Below the pieces are notes generated by a model that ran no database searches, was not told the origin of the DNA, and saw nothing but the letters and a program-made list of their open reading frames with translations. Below, in pieces: positions 23,392-35,501 of a stretch of DNA of 64,000 bases. The first letter of the stretch is position 1. The number at the start of each line of letters is the position of its first letter. Made by a program: the position numbers and the translations under genes. Source of the stretch: Filosporella fistucella (taxonomy: Eukaryota; Ascomycota; Leotiomycetes; Helotiales); contig JAQJZZ010000014.1 in the NCBI GenBank assembly GCA_030077755.1, positions 1,550,001-1,614,000 of the forward strand, written 5' to 3'.

Positions 23392-23760
23392 AGGGCGTGC
23401 GGACAAAAGTATGTAGGCTTAGAGCATGGCGCGGAATGGCGGTTTCTGGCAAATCAATTGTAGCGTGTAGTTGCCAATAGAATTTGCAACGCCCGGACCA
23501 GGCATATTGAATCCTCAAATCCATGTGTGCCATTGATTTTTGTGGTCTCACAATCAAAATTCTTAGCCATAACCTTCAGAAGTATTAAATTCTCGCTTAA
23601 TTCCCCAACCAATCTTTAAACCAAGACGCGTCAACACGTTCCTGCCTGGTCGATAATACAAACCCCCAATGATGAGGACACAGGAAGCAACTTAAATATC
23701 TGCCGGGATACTTCAATACTTAAGCAGAGAAAACCGCTGGATCGAAGGTTTCTGCCAAAA
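23392..23760. other. Intergenic between delta-COP and APC4
   Basis: This 369-bp region holds the 3' flank of delta-COP and the promoter of the next gene on the same strand. Two minus-strand open frames here have no recognisable content. Confidence 0.4.
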
Positions 23761-26390
23761 TGGCGAGCGGTGTGTCGCTTGAAATTCTGAGCGAAAAGAC
23801 TTTGCACCATGTAGCTGACCCTCGACTTGTTACGTACTGCCCCTACCAAGACTTGATCGCCCTCGTCAGCACAGAACAGCAAGTCTTTATATATCGACTC
23901 AACGGCCAGCGAGTCTATGGGGCAGCTCAGAAGGCTGAGAAAATTCGAGTCGATTCCATTCGCTGGAAGCCTAATGGTTTGTGTTTTCATTCCAATGCTG
24001 ATTACTATGTCAGCACAAGTTGACAGTGCAGTAGGACAGCTTCTTGCTAGCGCTTGGAGTGATGGGTCTGTTCGACTTGTTGGAGCAGAAAGCAGTAAGG
24101 TCGTCCATCATTTCACTACCAGTGACCAAGTATCGGGAATCACGTGTGTCGGATGGGTTACCAACCTTACGAACAGAACTTCGAGCTCGCTGGGCGGCTT
24201 GAAGAACATTAACCCCAATTGGCAATCCTTTCTTGAGGAAGATCTAGATGGATCCAGTCTCGACCTTCCCCGAGATTTGTCTCTAATCGATATCGAGAGC
24301 AGTTTGCCGAAGCTTAGCACATTGGTCGCCGGTAGTATTTTGTGTGTAAAATTAGCACAAATTGAGACGCGGTGCTGACAAGATCTCAGGGACGATATCT
24401 TTAGTTCTAGAGTCTCTCTTGACACAATATTCCGGCCATTTGATCCTAAGGATAATGACGCTGTTGATGTTATGGTGGTTGGCACAGAATCTGGACGCAT
24501 TCATATAAGCATATACGATTCCTTCGTGATCGGATCGTTTACACCACCACTTTATACCGACGGCACTGCTTCCCATCTTATTCGGCATGCTTCACAACAG
24601 CAATATTCAACCCATGCTTTGCTCATGAGGTCTTCGACCCCCGAGGGAGGACTTTTTTTTGTTCCTATGGATCTCCGTTTTATCTCGGCATCGAGTGAAA
24701 ATTTATCATTGCTGGCTTCCCGGTCAACAGCTCTTCAGAACCTTCTTAGATACATACGTCAGGTTCAAGTTCAAATGGTAACAGAATGGAAAGCATCCCA
24801 AGATCTTCCTAGTAAATTCCTTAGGAACATCAACGAAACACTTGCGGAGAAAGACAATCGTGACATTGTCCAGGCATTATATCACTCTGTAGCTACCGGT
24901 CATACGTTTCCATCTGTTCGGGAATGGCTTGTGGATGAGCTTCAAGAGAGGGTAAGTTCTAAGCGTTGCCATAGTTGCAACTGATATTGATCTGGGCAGG
25001 GCTATAAGCGTTGGGAAAAAGCTGTCACCAATGGACTGGAAAACCTCAGGCGCCTTGTGCATGAGAGCATGCTACCGGCATTAGAGCGCTGTTCGGTGAT
25101 TCTCAGCAGGTTTGCCGGCATTGCAAAATTTCAAGGCTCAAATAACAATCTTGGCTACACAAGTCACCAGATTAGCCTTGTCATGGATAGTGTCGCCTGC
25201 CTACGTCTCGTATCCTCCAAAATTTTGATCCAGGTGGTGGATGAACTTGAACTCTTCTCTTCATTCTCATCTTGGCTTCGCTACGAGATTGAAAGGCTTG
25301 CTTCAGATAGGTCATCTTCTCCAAGTGACGATGCCGCAGAGAAGGAAAGTACAATCGACCATAGCAAAGTTCTACTTTACTTACAAACAATTATGATATC
25401 GAGCCCTCTTGCTGTCTTCCTCGGTGATCCTACAGCCGATGAAGGAGAGAATAGTGGAAATCATGCCGAACAAGGTCTTCCATTGTTCGACTTCCTGAAC
25501 AAGCAATTGCAGAAGCAAGAAAATGGGCTTCCTTATATGACAGCTTTGCCGCGTGTTGAAGGTCTCTGCAGTCTTCTCACCCAACAAGCAAATTCAATCT
25601 TCGACCAGATTGCTGAAGCTGAGAAGAGGAACGTCTTGTTTGGGAAAGCTATTGAAATCGGTAATGCAGAGGCCGACAGTTTAGTAGACATGAGAATGTC
25701 TAGAGAAGTAAGTCGCAGTACACATGTGGCGCAAAGTGCTAAATTTACTGAAGGACGATACCATCTGCCAAATCCATATATTGTTTGTTCCAAAGGGGTC
25801 ACCGCATTCACGTAGGCTTTTAGCCATAAAAATTTTCATACATTGCTGATATTCGTGACCAGTCCAGATTATTCGTATTACACTTGCCGTTCAGAATGGT
25901 ATCAGTTCTGTGCAAAATTTGGAATTTACCAATCTCCAATTGGGTAATGGGTGGATTAAAGATCTTAAACTGCTGAACGATAAAACTGTCCTGCTGTTGT
26001 GGGAGCTTCGTGGTGAGTGCATATGAGCTCCAATATTGGAGGGTGAATATCTGACAGGTTATGGCAGGTACGACAAGATTGTTATACGTTCCTTACACGA
26101 GTGACTCTGGCTTGAAATACTCGTCTTTCCCGCCAAAGCAAGCCGCATTTGTCGGAACAAAGTTCAGTGATAACGATGTCGCCGATCGCTTTTCGATCGA
26201 CAAAATCATCAGCGGGGCGTCTTTCATTCCAGAGAAGATTGAAGTCAGAGAGAGCTCACAGAATTCAAAAGAGGATACCTCCAGGGTCTTTGTCTTAGGC
26301 AAGGGTGGGATGCACTACAAAGTGCTCAAGACGGTTGGCCCAACATTAGCGACAAAAACAGTTGATGAAGATGTGCAAATGTCACAATGA
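23761..26390 (+). CDS. APC4: Anaphase-promoting complex subunit 4
   Basis: Exon 1 (23761-23976) starts MASGVSLEILSEKTLHHV and exon 2 begins at 24035; together they give IRWKPNGQLLASAWSDGSVRLV, the N-terminal WD40-like segment. Further introns lie near 24329-24380, 24952-25000, 25708-25865 and 26012-26070. The middle carries the APC4 helical domain, recognisable as EWLVDELQERGYKRWEKA and MLPALERCSVILSRF. The last exon is joined at GCAG/GTACG, giving LRGTTRLLYVPYTSDSGLKY. The protein is about 780 residues. Apc4 is a scaffold of the APC/C ubiquitin ligase that links Apc1 and Apc5 and acts in mitotic exit. The exact boundary of the second intron is ambiguous by a few bases. Confidence 0.88.
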
Positions 26391-26863
26391 AATTTGAGCC
26401 TTGAAGCTCCCAGGCCCTGAATTTGGCGCGGAGTCTCGAAATCGAACATCTTACCATCACCTTTTATGTTTCCGAGATTGGCCAATGGGGTTCTATTCGG
26501 TATCTTGGAGAAGTGGCAGGCTGCATTAGTGATGTGCGGGTAAATGGCTACCGAGGATAGTCTTACTTTATAGGGTAAGGCTGCGACCAAGGTCGCAGTG
26601 TGGGAGGAACTAGTTCCTGTAGCCCCTTGAAAGTTCCAGTAGAATTGAACTTTCGAGAGCGCTGTCAGATAAGGCCGAGGTGGTCCTAAACTATCCACCA
26701 CGCGGTAGTGTAAGTAGAGAAGTACTTAATATAGACCATCCCTCAATCATCTGCCTCTGCCCTAGCGACGTCATGGTTATTGTCATTTAATTGCTTCAAA
26801 TATTTTGCAATAACTCTCTTCAATTCATGCAGCGGGACAATCGTGGTATTAGGGAGAGACATC
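26391..26863. other. Intergenic between APC4 and the permease
   Basis: The region of 473 bp contains the APC4 3' flank and permease promoter. An open frame at 26315-26701 (-) overlaps the APC4 end and shows no domain. Confidence 0.4.
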
Positions 26864-28838
26864 ATGGCCGATCAGGAGGGTAAGGTGTTCAGTGCGAAGA
26901 GTCGTTATGATTCATCATCGAAAGAAACCACTGCGAAGACCGAGATGGGGTTGATTGCTGAAGCTTGTCCTGAATATGGGGAAACCAGGAACGATCTCAT
27001 GGATATGCAGCGACTGGGGAAGAAGCAGGAGTTCAAAGTGTGTTGGCATTGATATTTGCTGCTATTGCGTTCAATTGACACTTGGTAGCGCAATTTCAAT
27101 CTTTTGTCGACTCTAGGATTCATATCGATTTATATGGCAACGTGGGAATTTGTTCTAGTGCACGTCATAGTCTCACTGCTTTTGTTGAGTATCACTGATG
27201 AATGCAAATAGTTCTCTGAGTTTAGGCTTCACGAATGGAGGTTTTGGCGGATTATTTTGGGTGTTCATTGGGACGGTGACATGCTATAGCACCATTGTAG
27301 CATCTCTAGCTGAGATGGAGAGCATGGCGCCCACCAGTGGAGGTAAGTGATCGAGTATGTCTCACTTGAGAGTAATCAATTCAACGGATGTCACAGGACA
27401 ATACCACTGGGTTTCTGAATTCGCGCCCACGGAATATGAAAAATTCCTCAGCTACTCTGCAGGTGAGCGATTTCCTATTTACATTTTCATACTAAATGTA
27501 TATAGGCTGGATGTCGACACTGGGATGGCTAGCCAGTGTCAGCTCCTCTGTGTTCGTAATGACTACATTGATCGAAGCAATCATTGAGATCAGTAACCCA
27601 GACTATCTTTTCAAGAATTGGCAATACACACTCATCATGCTTGCTTTTCTGGTGATCACCATTGGATTCAATACCTGGGGAGCGAAGGCACTTCCAAGCA
27701 TAGAGACTGCATCACTTTTCGGTCACACTCTTGGCTTGATTGTCACGATCGTACCACTACTGGTGATGGCTCCAAAGAACTCGGCCAAGCAGGTGTTTAC
27801 AGAAGTAGTCAATAATGGAGGTTGGAGCACCGTGGGGACATCCTGTCTCCTAGCTCAGGTACAGGTACTCTACTGTAACCTTGGCTCTGACAGCGCCGTC
27901 CATATCTCGGAAGAAGTTGAGGACGCTTCTTTGAATGTTCCTCGGGCAATGGTATACCGCATTTTCCCTTGTTCCCCATTTAGAATCTGCTGGGAATCAG
28001 CACCCGAGCAGGCTGGTAATCCTGAACAAAGTTGCCGTGCTAATTCGTTGCAGTGGTGGAGTTTCGTCATGAATGTCGTCATGGGCATCACCATGCTTAT
28101 TGTCATGCTCTTTTGCATTGGACCATTACAACCGGTTCTGGATTCTGATGCTCCCTACCTTATTCTATTCAAGAATACTGGTTCTAACGCGGTTGCCTTC
28201 GTGCTCATGATAATCCTATTCCTTCTTGTATTTCTCGGCAATATTACAGCTCTGGCCACGACGTCTCGAGAAATGTGGGCTTTTTCTCGGGACAAAGGAT
28301 TTCCATTCTCGAGATGGATATCTAAGGTCAGTCCTGACATACCTTATCAAGTTCGCGAAATTAATGTCTCTAGATGAACCATAAACGTAACGTTCCAGAT
28401 AACTCAGTCTATCTAACATCGGTCATCTCGGGTATTCTTTGTCTGATCAATCTTGGCTCCACATTCGCATTCAACATCATCGTTTCTCTTACTTTGCTCG
28501 CTCTCCTATCCACCTATATGATCTCAATTGGTTGTGTCCTCAGGAAACGTTTGCTGGGTGAGCCTTTACCACCTGCTCGCTGGTCTCTAGGTCGATTCGG
28601 CACAGCGATCAATGCTTTCGCATTCCTGTATTCGGGTTTCGTCATAGTGTTTTGTTGCTTCCCTGCCACGGTACCTGTAGATACTAGCACAGCGAATTGG
28701 GCGCCTGCGGTCTGGGGAGGGGTGTTTTTGCTTTCCGTAGGAATTTATTGGGTACATGGGAGGACGCATTATACACCTCCTGTAGTATTTGTAGAGGGAA
28801 AGAGAGGGGAGAATTTTGAGCTGCAGGCGGTTGACTAA
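26864..28838 (+). CDS. APC-superfamily amino acid/choline-type permease
   Basis: Exons 26864-27037, 27089-27159, 27212-27342, 27397-27462, 27506-27951, 28054-28326 and 28374-28838 total 541 residues in frame. Family landmarks are the first helix (LGFISIYMATWEFVLV), then GGFGGLFW, ASLAEMESMAPTSGGQYHW, WMSTLGWLASV and ITALATTSREMWAFSRDKG. About twelve hydrophobic segments fit the amino acid-polyamine-organocation fold, close to fungal GABA/choline permeases such as Uga4 and Hnm1. Intron 2 (27160-27211) appears to use a GC donor, since only that keeps both frame and conserved sequence. Substrate cannot be assigned. The N-terminus is cytosolic and hydrophilic as usual. Confidence 0.88.
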
Positions 28839-29289
28839 TGTTGTCTTTGGGGTCGACGAGAACAAACCTCTACCTTCCTATCTGCTTGCGAGAATGTGGA
28901 GCTGCTTGTATAATTGGACGAAGTATGAGGCATTTAGAAGAAAGATTGTTCAGTTAGAGGTAGCATGATCCTCGAAGTAGATCTGAAAGAGGCCAAACTC
29001 TAGAAGTTCAGTTTCATTTCAAGCATTAAAAAGCAGACGATGATAGATTGGTAGAGTGCTAAGGGAAATATCGAGTTAAAGATTGAACACATAATTATTT
29101 AAAATGCATGTTCCATTGAGGGACAACTATCGCAACCCATCTTCGACTGAGCAGGTCCTCTTCTCATCTTACCACTAAGGCCATAACTATTCTTTTCAAT
29201 ACGTCGGCGCAGATGTGGAAGAGCGGCAATCCAGACTGGCTGATCAAGACGCAACTAGGACCAATGGCTGTCGACGGAATGGTCGATTG
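28839..29289. other. Convergent intergenic region
   Basis: This is the 3' flank of the permease (+) and of the APH-like gene (-), 451 bp, AT-rich. No gene is seen. Confidence 0.4.
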
Positions 29290-30327
29290 CTATATCCTTG
29301 AGTTCATCTCAGAGAGTGAAAATTTACCAATATCTAGGAACGCATCCAGTTTGTGGATCTCGTCAACATCTTGGTGCTCTCGAACCACTCGGTCAATTGC
29401 CCCATTATCAAACGCAATTCCATACCACAGCAAAACACCAAGATCTCTGGCAAGCATGACCGCTTCCAATGTATGTTTTTGTGCCAGTTCCGGTATCTGA
29501 AGCTTTAATTCCATCCAAAACGAGGCTCTCAGCTTATTGGCGTCCGGGTGGTATTGAAATCCGGATGAGGTCAAGCAGCCCAGTAATTCTTCTAGCCCAT
29601 AAAGACATAAACCAAATGGTAACCATTCGGCTTCTGCCCAATCTACAAATCCTGTCAACCTCCCTGTTGTTTCATCTACCAATATATTTCCAGCCACAAC
29701 ATCGCCGTGAGTCAGAGTCCATGGGAGTGCTTCAACTCGGTGAAGGTTCCTCAGTATCTTCCAAGCTATAAGTTGGAATCGGGCAGGAAGCTCTCTGCAG
29801 AGCAATTTGACACGATGTCGCAGGCTGCTTCCAACCAGGCCAAGTGAGGCCTTGATGGGTTTATTATGTCCCCATGATTTTGACAAAAAGCGTGCGAAGT
29901 CGACGCATAGTTCTGGAGTACAATAACACGGTTGTCCAGGTCGAACTCTCTCAGCTCTGATATTTGTGAATGATATGCCGGGTATCCTTTCCATACCATA
30001 TACAATGAGACCAGACGTGGAAATGGTGGTTATATATTTGGTTTCAGGAGCCAAGTGTCCGTATATTGCCTTGGCAGCTGATGCAACCTGAAGATCTAGT
30101 CGGTAGATAAAAGGGCGAAACTGAACGACAGTTTCACCGTCGACCAAAATAGTCATCGAGCAATAGCCTTGACATGATGCTGGAGATATGTATTTGGCAG
30201 CCGGATATAGCTGCCGCACAACTTGATAACAATCGATTCGGTCTTGTGGCGTCAAGCCAGAGCGGGTAAAGAACGCATCAATCGAAGCTGCTGATACCAA
30301 ATCCTCTTCCACCATGCCGAGGGACAT
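29290..30327 (-). CDS. APH-fold phosphotransferase-like protein
   Basis: A single exon of 345 residues. The central catalytic loop reads LTHGDVVAGNILVDE, matching the HxDxxxxN motif of aminoglycoside phosphotransferase/choline kinase-like enzymes. The metal-binding segment follows as GFVDWAEAEWLPFG, where D-W replaces the DFG/D-W of the family. Upstream, SMTILVDGETVVQFRP would be strand 3 but its ATP-binding lysine is not obvious, and a YGMERIPGISF hinge follows. Such proteins are widespread and expanded in filamentous fungi and their substrates are mostly unknown; aminoglycoside resistance should not be assumed. It is flanked by a 1.5-kb gene-free region and no partner gene is evident. Confidence 0.8.
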   Translation of the reverse strand: MSLGMVEEDLVSAASIDAFFTRSGLTPQDRIDCYQVVRQLYPAAKYISPASCQGYCSMTILVDGETVVQFRPFIYRLDLQVASAAKAIYGHLAPETKYITTISTSGLIVYGMERIPGISFTNIRAERVRPGQPCYCTPELCVDFARFLSKSWGHNKPIKASLGLVGSSLRHRVKLLCRELPARFQLIAWKILRNLHRVEALPWTLTHGDVVAGNILVDETTGRLTGFVDWAEAEWLPFGLCLYGLEELLGCLTSSGFQYHPDANKLRASFWMELKLQIPELAQKHTLEAVMLARDLGVLLWYGIAFDNGAIDRVVREHQDVDEIHKLDAFLDIGKFSLSEMNSRI

Positions 30328-31812
30328 ATCTTGCCATTGTGCTCATGCTGTGGAAGTCTACGAAGTATATAAGACGAGTGAAGCGCTTGTGTGAGGTGTA
30401 AAGCAGCTACCCCACGCTTATTGTCTTCTGACCATTGATAAGACATGTGTACTGGTTCGGGTTATTTGAGTCGTGCATGCGGAATTCGAAAAAAGCGCGG
30501 AAGCCGCAGAGTGTTTGTCATACTGCTGAGGTGCAAATTTTAGAATAAATTAGAAAGTGAAATGCAATGTCTTCGTTCAGACACAGCGAAGAGTCGACTC
30601 TGGAGACCAGGTAACGTAATAATAAGTAGGTTGGGACGCTCGACGTTGAACAGTAAGTAGACAGCGGTCCTCACGTGTGTCAGCCTTATGCTTTGAATAG
30701 GTACCATTCTGAAGGTACTCTAGTCCGTAGATGTGACCAAAACGGCAGGCGTTTATTCTGTGAGGTGGTCATTTGTATTATGGTATCGTCCAAGTATTCC
30801 GGATTTGCGACGTCTTTGCTATCCGACTTGTATGGGAATGGAAATAAAGATCGAAGGGGGAGAATGCCGGTCAATACGCAATAGGTACTGGTACTGGTAC
30901 CTTATAGCGAATTGGACTGTGGCCAGTGTGGGATTTGCACCTGATGAGGAATGGTGGGCGCGAGTGCCACGGAGGATTCCCTGTCTAGGGCGTAAGATAC
31001 AGAGGAAAGTACCCTGGTACTTTGTAGCGGTACCTTTACCTGCAGCTTGAGGTAAGCCCGGCCCGTCCGCCAACCATTTGCGCCCAACGTTTGGCCTCTG
31101 AGCGATCCCAGCTTTCCCAGCCTCCCTTCTGCCTTACTCGTGAGCTGAGCTGAGCTGAGCTGATGTGACGAGGGTAACGAGGTACGGCTGCCATCAATCA
31201 AATTAGAAAATCGAGACAGTGGAGATCTCTTCCGTTGCATTTGAAATGAGATGCAAATCCTTTTGCCAACTATCATATTGACCTAGGACTCCATTTCCCA
31301 GCTCAGAACTCAGCTTTCTTGAAATCTGAATATTTGTTCCTTACCTACGATATCTTCAGTCTTTCGTTTTCAGTTCCGTCGTCGGTAATTGTGTCTTACC
31401 TACCTACCTACATATTATCCAAATAATTCTTAAACTTACTGCCAGTCCACAGACTCTCGCCCTACGCAGACCGGATTCTTTTTCTTAATTGTAGCCGTCG
31501 CTGGACCTTCCTGATGTCTCCATCGGTCTCTTCACGAGCTGTCTTTATCAAGTCATTGTGACTTCAGAGGCTCAGAAAAGCATGGCCGCACCTTCCTCTA
31601 CCATAAGGCTGCTCGCCAACATTCACTCATAAGCTTCGTTCGTCACTACTTGGCAAACCATTTTCACATTTTGATACTTGGATCCATCACTCGTTTACGG
31701 AGCCTGCTCCTTCTCACAGCTACTTTGGACGGTATTTTGAACACCAGACATATAACCCAACACGCGTAATCTATCACCCAATTCGGCGGTACAAAACTTA
31801 AAGACAATCGCT
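30328..31812. other. Gene-free 1.5 kb with short tandem repeats
   Basis: This is the region between divergent starts of the APH-like gene and the DUF2235 gene. GGTACT repeats lie at 30884-30901 (two full copies then GGTACC). TGAGC is repeated four times at 31141-31160. CT-rich sequence and a TACC repeat (31396-31410) lie in the last 500 bp, consistent with a long transcribed leader. No coding sequence is supported. Confidence 0.5.
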
Positions 31813-34800
31813 ATGGCCTTTGACAGGAAGAAACGCCTCATACTTTGTTGTGATGGTACCTGGATGGATGCGTAAGTCTCTGAGGGTATTCATCTTCTGG
31901 CCAATTTTGCTTCATTTCCAGCGTCTGTTTCACTGTAGTCGCGATATGATGCAATCCCCCTTCTGGCCTAAGGATCTGCGCAAGCTGGGCTTGGTGATAC
32001 AATGCTGATTTCAGGTAGAGATGACGGTTTTAAAAAGCCGACTCTTATTCCCTACGTACCTACGGGAACACTTCAAGTTCCTTCGAATGTGACTCGGATT
32101 GGCCGAGCGTTGAGAAGAGTTGGACTTGATGGAACACCACAGATGTAGGTAGACACCGTAATGGACGAAGCCTAGGTCTTTCTAATCTATCTCCAGAATT
32201 TTCTACCATGCCGGCGTGGGTACTGGAAGTAGTGTCATAGACACGATCGCAGGTGGACTCTTGGGCACTGGCATTTCTGAGGTAGGTCACTGTGGCTCTT
32301 TCCATGAATACAGTCTCACAGGTTTAGAACATACGAGAAGTCTACAGTTTCGTTGCTTCAAACTATACCCCTGGTGATGAAATTGTTCTCATAGGGTTCA
32401 GCCGGGGTGCTTTCACTGTCAGAAGTGTAGCCGGGATGATCAAAGACATCGGTCTACTTACTCGGGATGGTATGGTGTAAGTAGTATGTGTTTTCACCTT
32501 CGATTACTCGCTTACTTTGACAGGGACTTTTATCCAATTTTCAAAGACCAAGAGAATTTTAGGAATGAGCAGTAAGTTACAAAGAGCACATCACGATTGA
32601 ATACCATTCTTTTCTGTTGGAAATATTCGGACTGTCCTACGAAGACTCGTCGATAAAATAGAGGAACACGATATCAAGCCAACCCCATATACTGACTTTG
32701 TCTAAGTTACCATGATATTTTCCCTGATATTCCATTCTCAGACAAGCCGCGGGGTCGTAATGCTGCCCACGAGTACAAGCGAAGACTCGAAAAGGTTAGT
32801 TCTGCTTTTCTCTCACTCCTACCAATCTGTTGACTTGATCTAGGCCGGTTTGACTAGAGTCAATGATCCAGATGGGAGCAGAATTAAAGTCTATGCTGTA
32901 GCAGTGTGGGATACTGTAGGATCTTTGGGTATTCCAAACATTGCCCTTTTATCGAGACTTGGCCTCGCACATGCTACAAAGGAGTAAGTCGGTGGATTTT
33001 CCTTCTTCTAAGACACCAGGCATAATATTCAAAGTATTCTCGGACATTTTAGAGCTCTTGCTGATCATCTTTGTGAACAGATATAAGTTCTATGATACCA
33101 ACCTGTCAGATAACATCAGACACGCATTTCAAGCCTTAGCCCTGGATGAGCGTCGAGCTCCATTCGCAGCAGCTGTGTGGGAGAGAAACGATATGCAAAA
33201 GACTACGATTGACCTACGCCAAGTTTGGTTTCCAGGTGGTGTGTTGATCCTCTCCCTGTGATAGTCTACTTTTCAAGAGTGTCATGTCTCCATTAAACCA
33301 GAAAAAGATGCTGATGTAGAAAACAAAAGCTCATTCCAATGTCGGTGGTGGTTATGATGACCAGGAGATTGCCAATATTTCACTCGCCTGGTAAGAATCA
33401 GCATTCTACGTTGAGAATATTCAGCTTACTGACTGTGTCACAGGATGATGGATCAGTGAGTATATCTTTGAATGTTTTGATACATCCTGCTCTTGAAGAT
33501 CCTCTTTTTTTTGAACAATTACCATGCTCCTTGTGGTCACAGAGGAAGTCAATGAAGCTAATATTCACTGCAGACTAGCTTCAATTGGCATTGCTTTTCA
33601 GGACGAATATATTGACCAGATATTCGCCCAGAACTGCCAGTATTACCTTGATCCACCAAAGACGCCGAAAACTTTCTCGTCGATATTTTCCCGTCGACCC
33701 GACACTCAATGGGCAATAGAGCAAGTCTACGAGAAACACAAACCGGTGCGGCCATGGGGGTTGGGCAAAATATATAATGCCGAAACTGGTATTTGGCTTG
33801 CAGCAGGAAAGGGTTTCCGTACTCCAGGATTCAACAAACGTGCTGACCCAGATTCTGGGCGACCGACTGATGAGCCAATGACACACACAAACGAGCGCAT
33901 CCATAGATGTGTCCGTGTGAGGCTTGAGCTTGATGGCCTAGGACTCGACGATATAGGTCTATACAAATGTGATGCACTCCTCAAAAAGGGCTGGCAGCCT
34001 CGACAAGTAGCTATCAAAGTCCAGGACCCAATTCCATGGAACGCAACTTGGGGTCCTAATGTTCCCCCGGCTGAAGTACGGACGCCCGTCTTTTATGTAG
34101 TAATATGACTATTTGGATAGGCTGACTCGGGTTCTAGTCTCCACCCGTTGATGATGTTCGTTGGGTCTGGGAGTATCTGGGATCGGATGATGAAGAACCT
34201 GAGGAACGTTTCATGATCGAAGAGCCTCTTGGTCCTTACGAGCGGAAACTTTTACTTCTAAACAAAGGTAAGATTGATAATTCCAGACTTTGATCTGCTG
34301 TCAAGTCATCCCGTACCGAGGCGGACTCTCTCTTAATATCTCGATGGTTTGTTGGTGGCTCCATCCTCATTGCAAGTCGTTTTAGAGAACGGCTTAGATC
34401 AGTAGAAGGCTAAAAAATTTCCATCTCTGCTTAGAGTTTCATCCCTTCAATTTTATTTTTGTCAACACTTAATCAATACTAATGCTTCCATTCACTACAC
34501 GCGTTTAACATAAACTAATAAGTATTCTGCACTAGGGAGGAAATTCTACAGGCGCTTTCGCAAACGTCGGAATACCAAGGAGAAAGAGAAGTCTCGCCGG
34601 GAGAGCCAAGCCGATCGTGGGCAGTATGTTCGTGAAGATGATGATTTGGTTGGGGATAAAGCCGAGTCCCGCGCGAGGGAGAGAGATCAGGACAGAGCAC
34701 GTTATGAGGGCAGAGAAATACCCAGCAGGAGGCACCGGAATGCAAGTCGCTTTGAGGACAGAAGAGAAGGAAGCAGTTACAGTGATGCAGGGAGAAGCAG

Positions 34801-34909
34801 CCGAGTACGAGACGGTAGTCGGTACCGAGAAGGGAGCCGATACAGTTCTGAGTATATAGGTAGTCCCAGGGTCGTCCAACCAAGATACGAAGTTGAGGAG
34901 AAATATTGA
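31813..34909 (+). CDS. DUF2235 (Tle1-like) alpha/beta hydrolase with Arg/Ser-rich tail
   Basis: The gene has about ten exons. The start is MAFDRKKRLILCCDGTWMDA, in which CCDGTW is the DUF2235 hallmark. The next exon (acceptor TTTCAGGTAG) continues DDGFKKPTLIPYVPTG. The nucleophile elbow is IGFSRGAFTVRSVAGM, a GxSxG-type motif with Ser. The later blocks are KVYAVAVWDTVGSLGIP and LRQVWFPG followed by HSNVGGGYDD, which carry the expected Asp and His. DUF2235 includes bacterial type VI secretion phospholipase effectors of the Tle1 family; fungal members are common and uncharacterised. The last exon encodes about 120 residues very rich in Arg, Ser and Glu, outside the hydrolase domain. Several exon boundaries, especially 32560-32760 and 33260-33570, are approximate. 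Confidence 0.82.
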
Positions 34910-35501
34910 CCAGGCTAGCTGTGTCATGTTCTCAGCAAATTTCCCAATTAAATAAATTCTAATATGTGAAATGAGAAACACGTTACTGTTCTATAAAGCG
35001 GGAATTTAGCTTCTTAGAAAATATGCACATTTCAAGGCGTCGAGGCAGTCGAGTGAATGGCAAATTCCGCATTCTATTCTCATCATCAGCCTCTGGGTCT
35101 TCGGAACTATTGTAAATGCTTTTCGCGCCTCCTTTCAGACGCATTGTGTTAGAAGCTGCTCCTCCAGATAAAAAGGGTTGTGTCCTAAACATCGCTGCCT
35201 CCTCTACTACATGACAACGATGAAACTTAGAACGAAAACAATGAGCTTGTCCAGAAGTGGATTGATCTTTGATCATATAAAGAAAGACAAAGGTAGTCTC
35301 AACGTGAAGAAACATTACACAAAGGCTGGAGTACACCAAACACTCAGTATTTCCCTACCTGCTTGAGTTTGGACAAAGGCTACAATAAACAGCTAAACAT
35401 GACATGCAGATAAGTATGCCGGTTTCAGTAGACTGGGTCTGGTTGTTCAAGATATCACTAGACCTTATCCATATATCAGAGGACTGTAACCTACTCCCAA
35501 T
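34910..35501. other. Intergenic region, no supported gene
   Basis: The region of 592 bp lies between two plus-strand genes. A 118-residue open frame on the minus strand (34983-35339) has no recognisable motif. Confidence 0.4.

Noticed and set aside
29290..30327. Aminoglycoside resistance gene
   Set aside because: Only the APH fold is supported; such proteins are expanded in fungi and are not antibiotic resistance determinants by default.
26864..30327. Permease and APH-like kinase as part of a secondary metabolite cluster
   Set aside because: No polyketide synthase, peptide synthetase, terpene synthase or tailoring genes are nearby.
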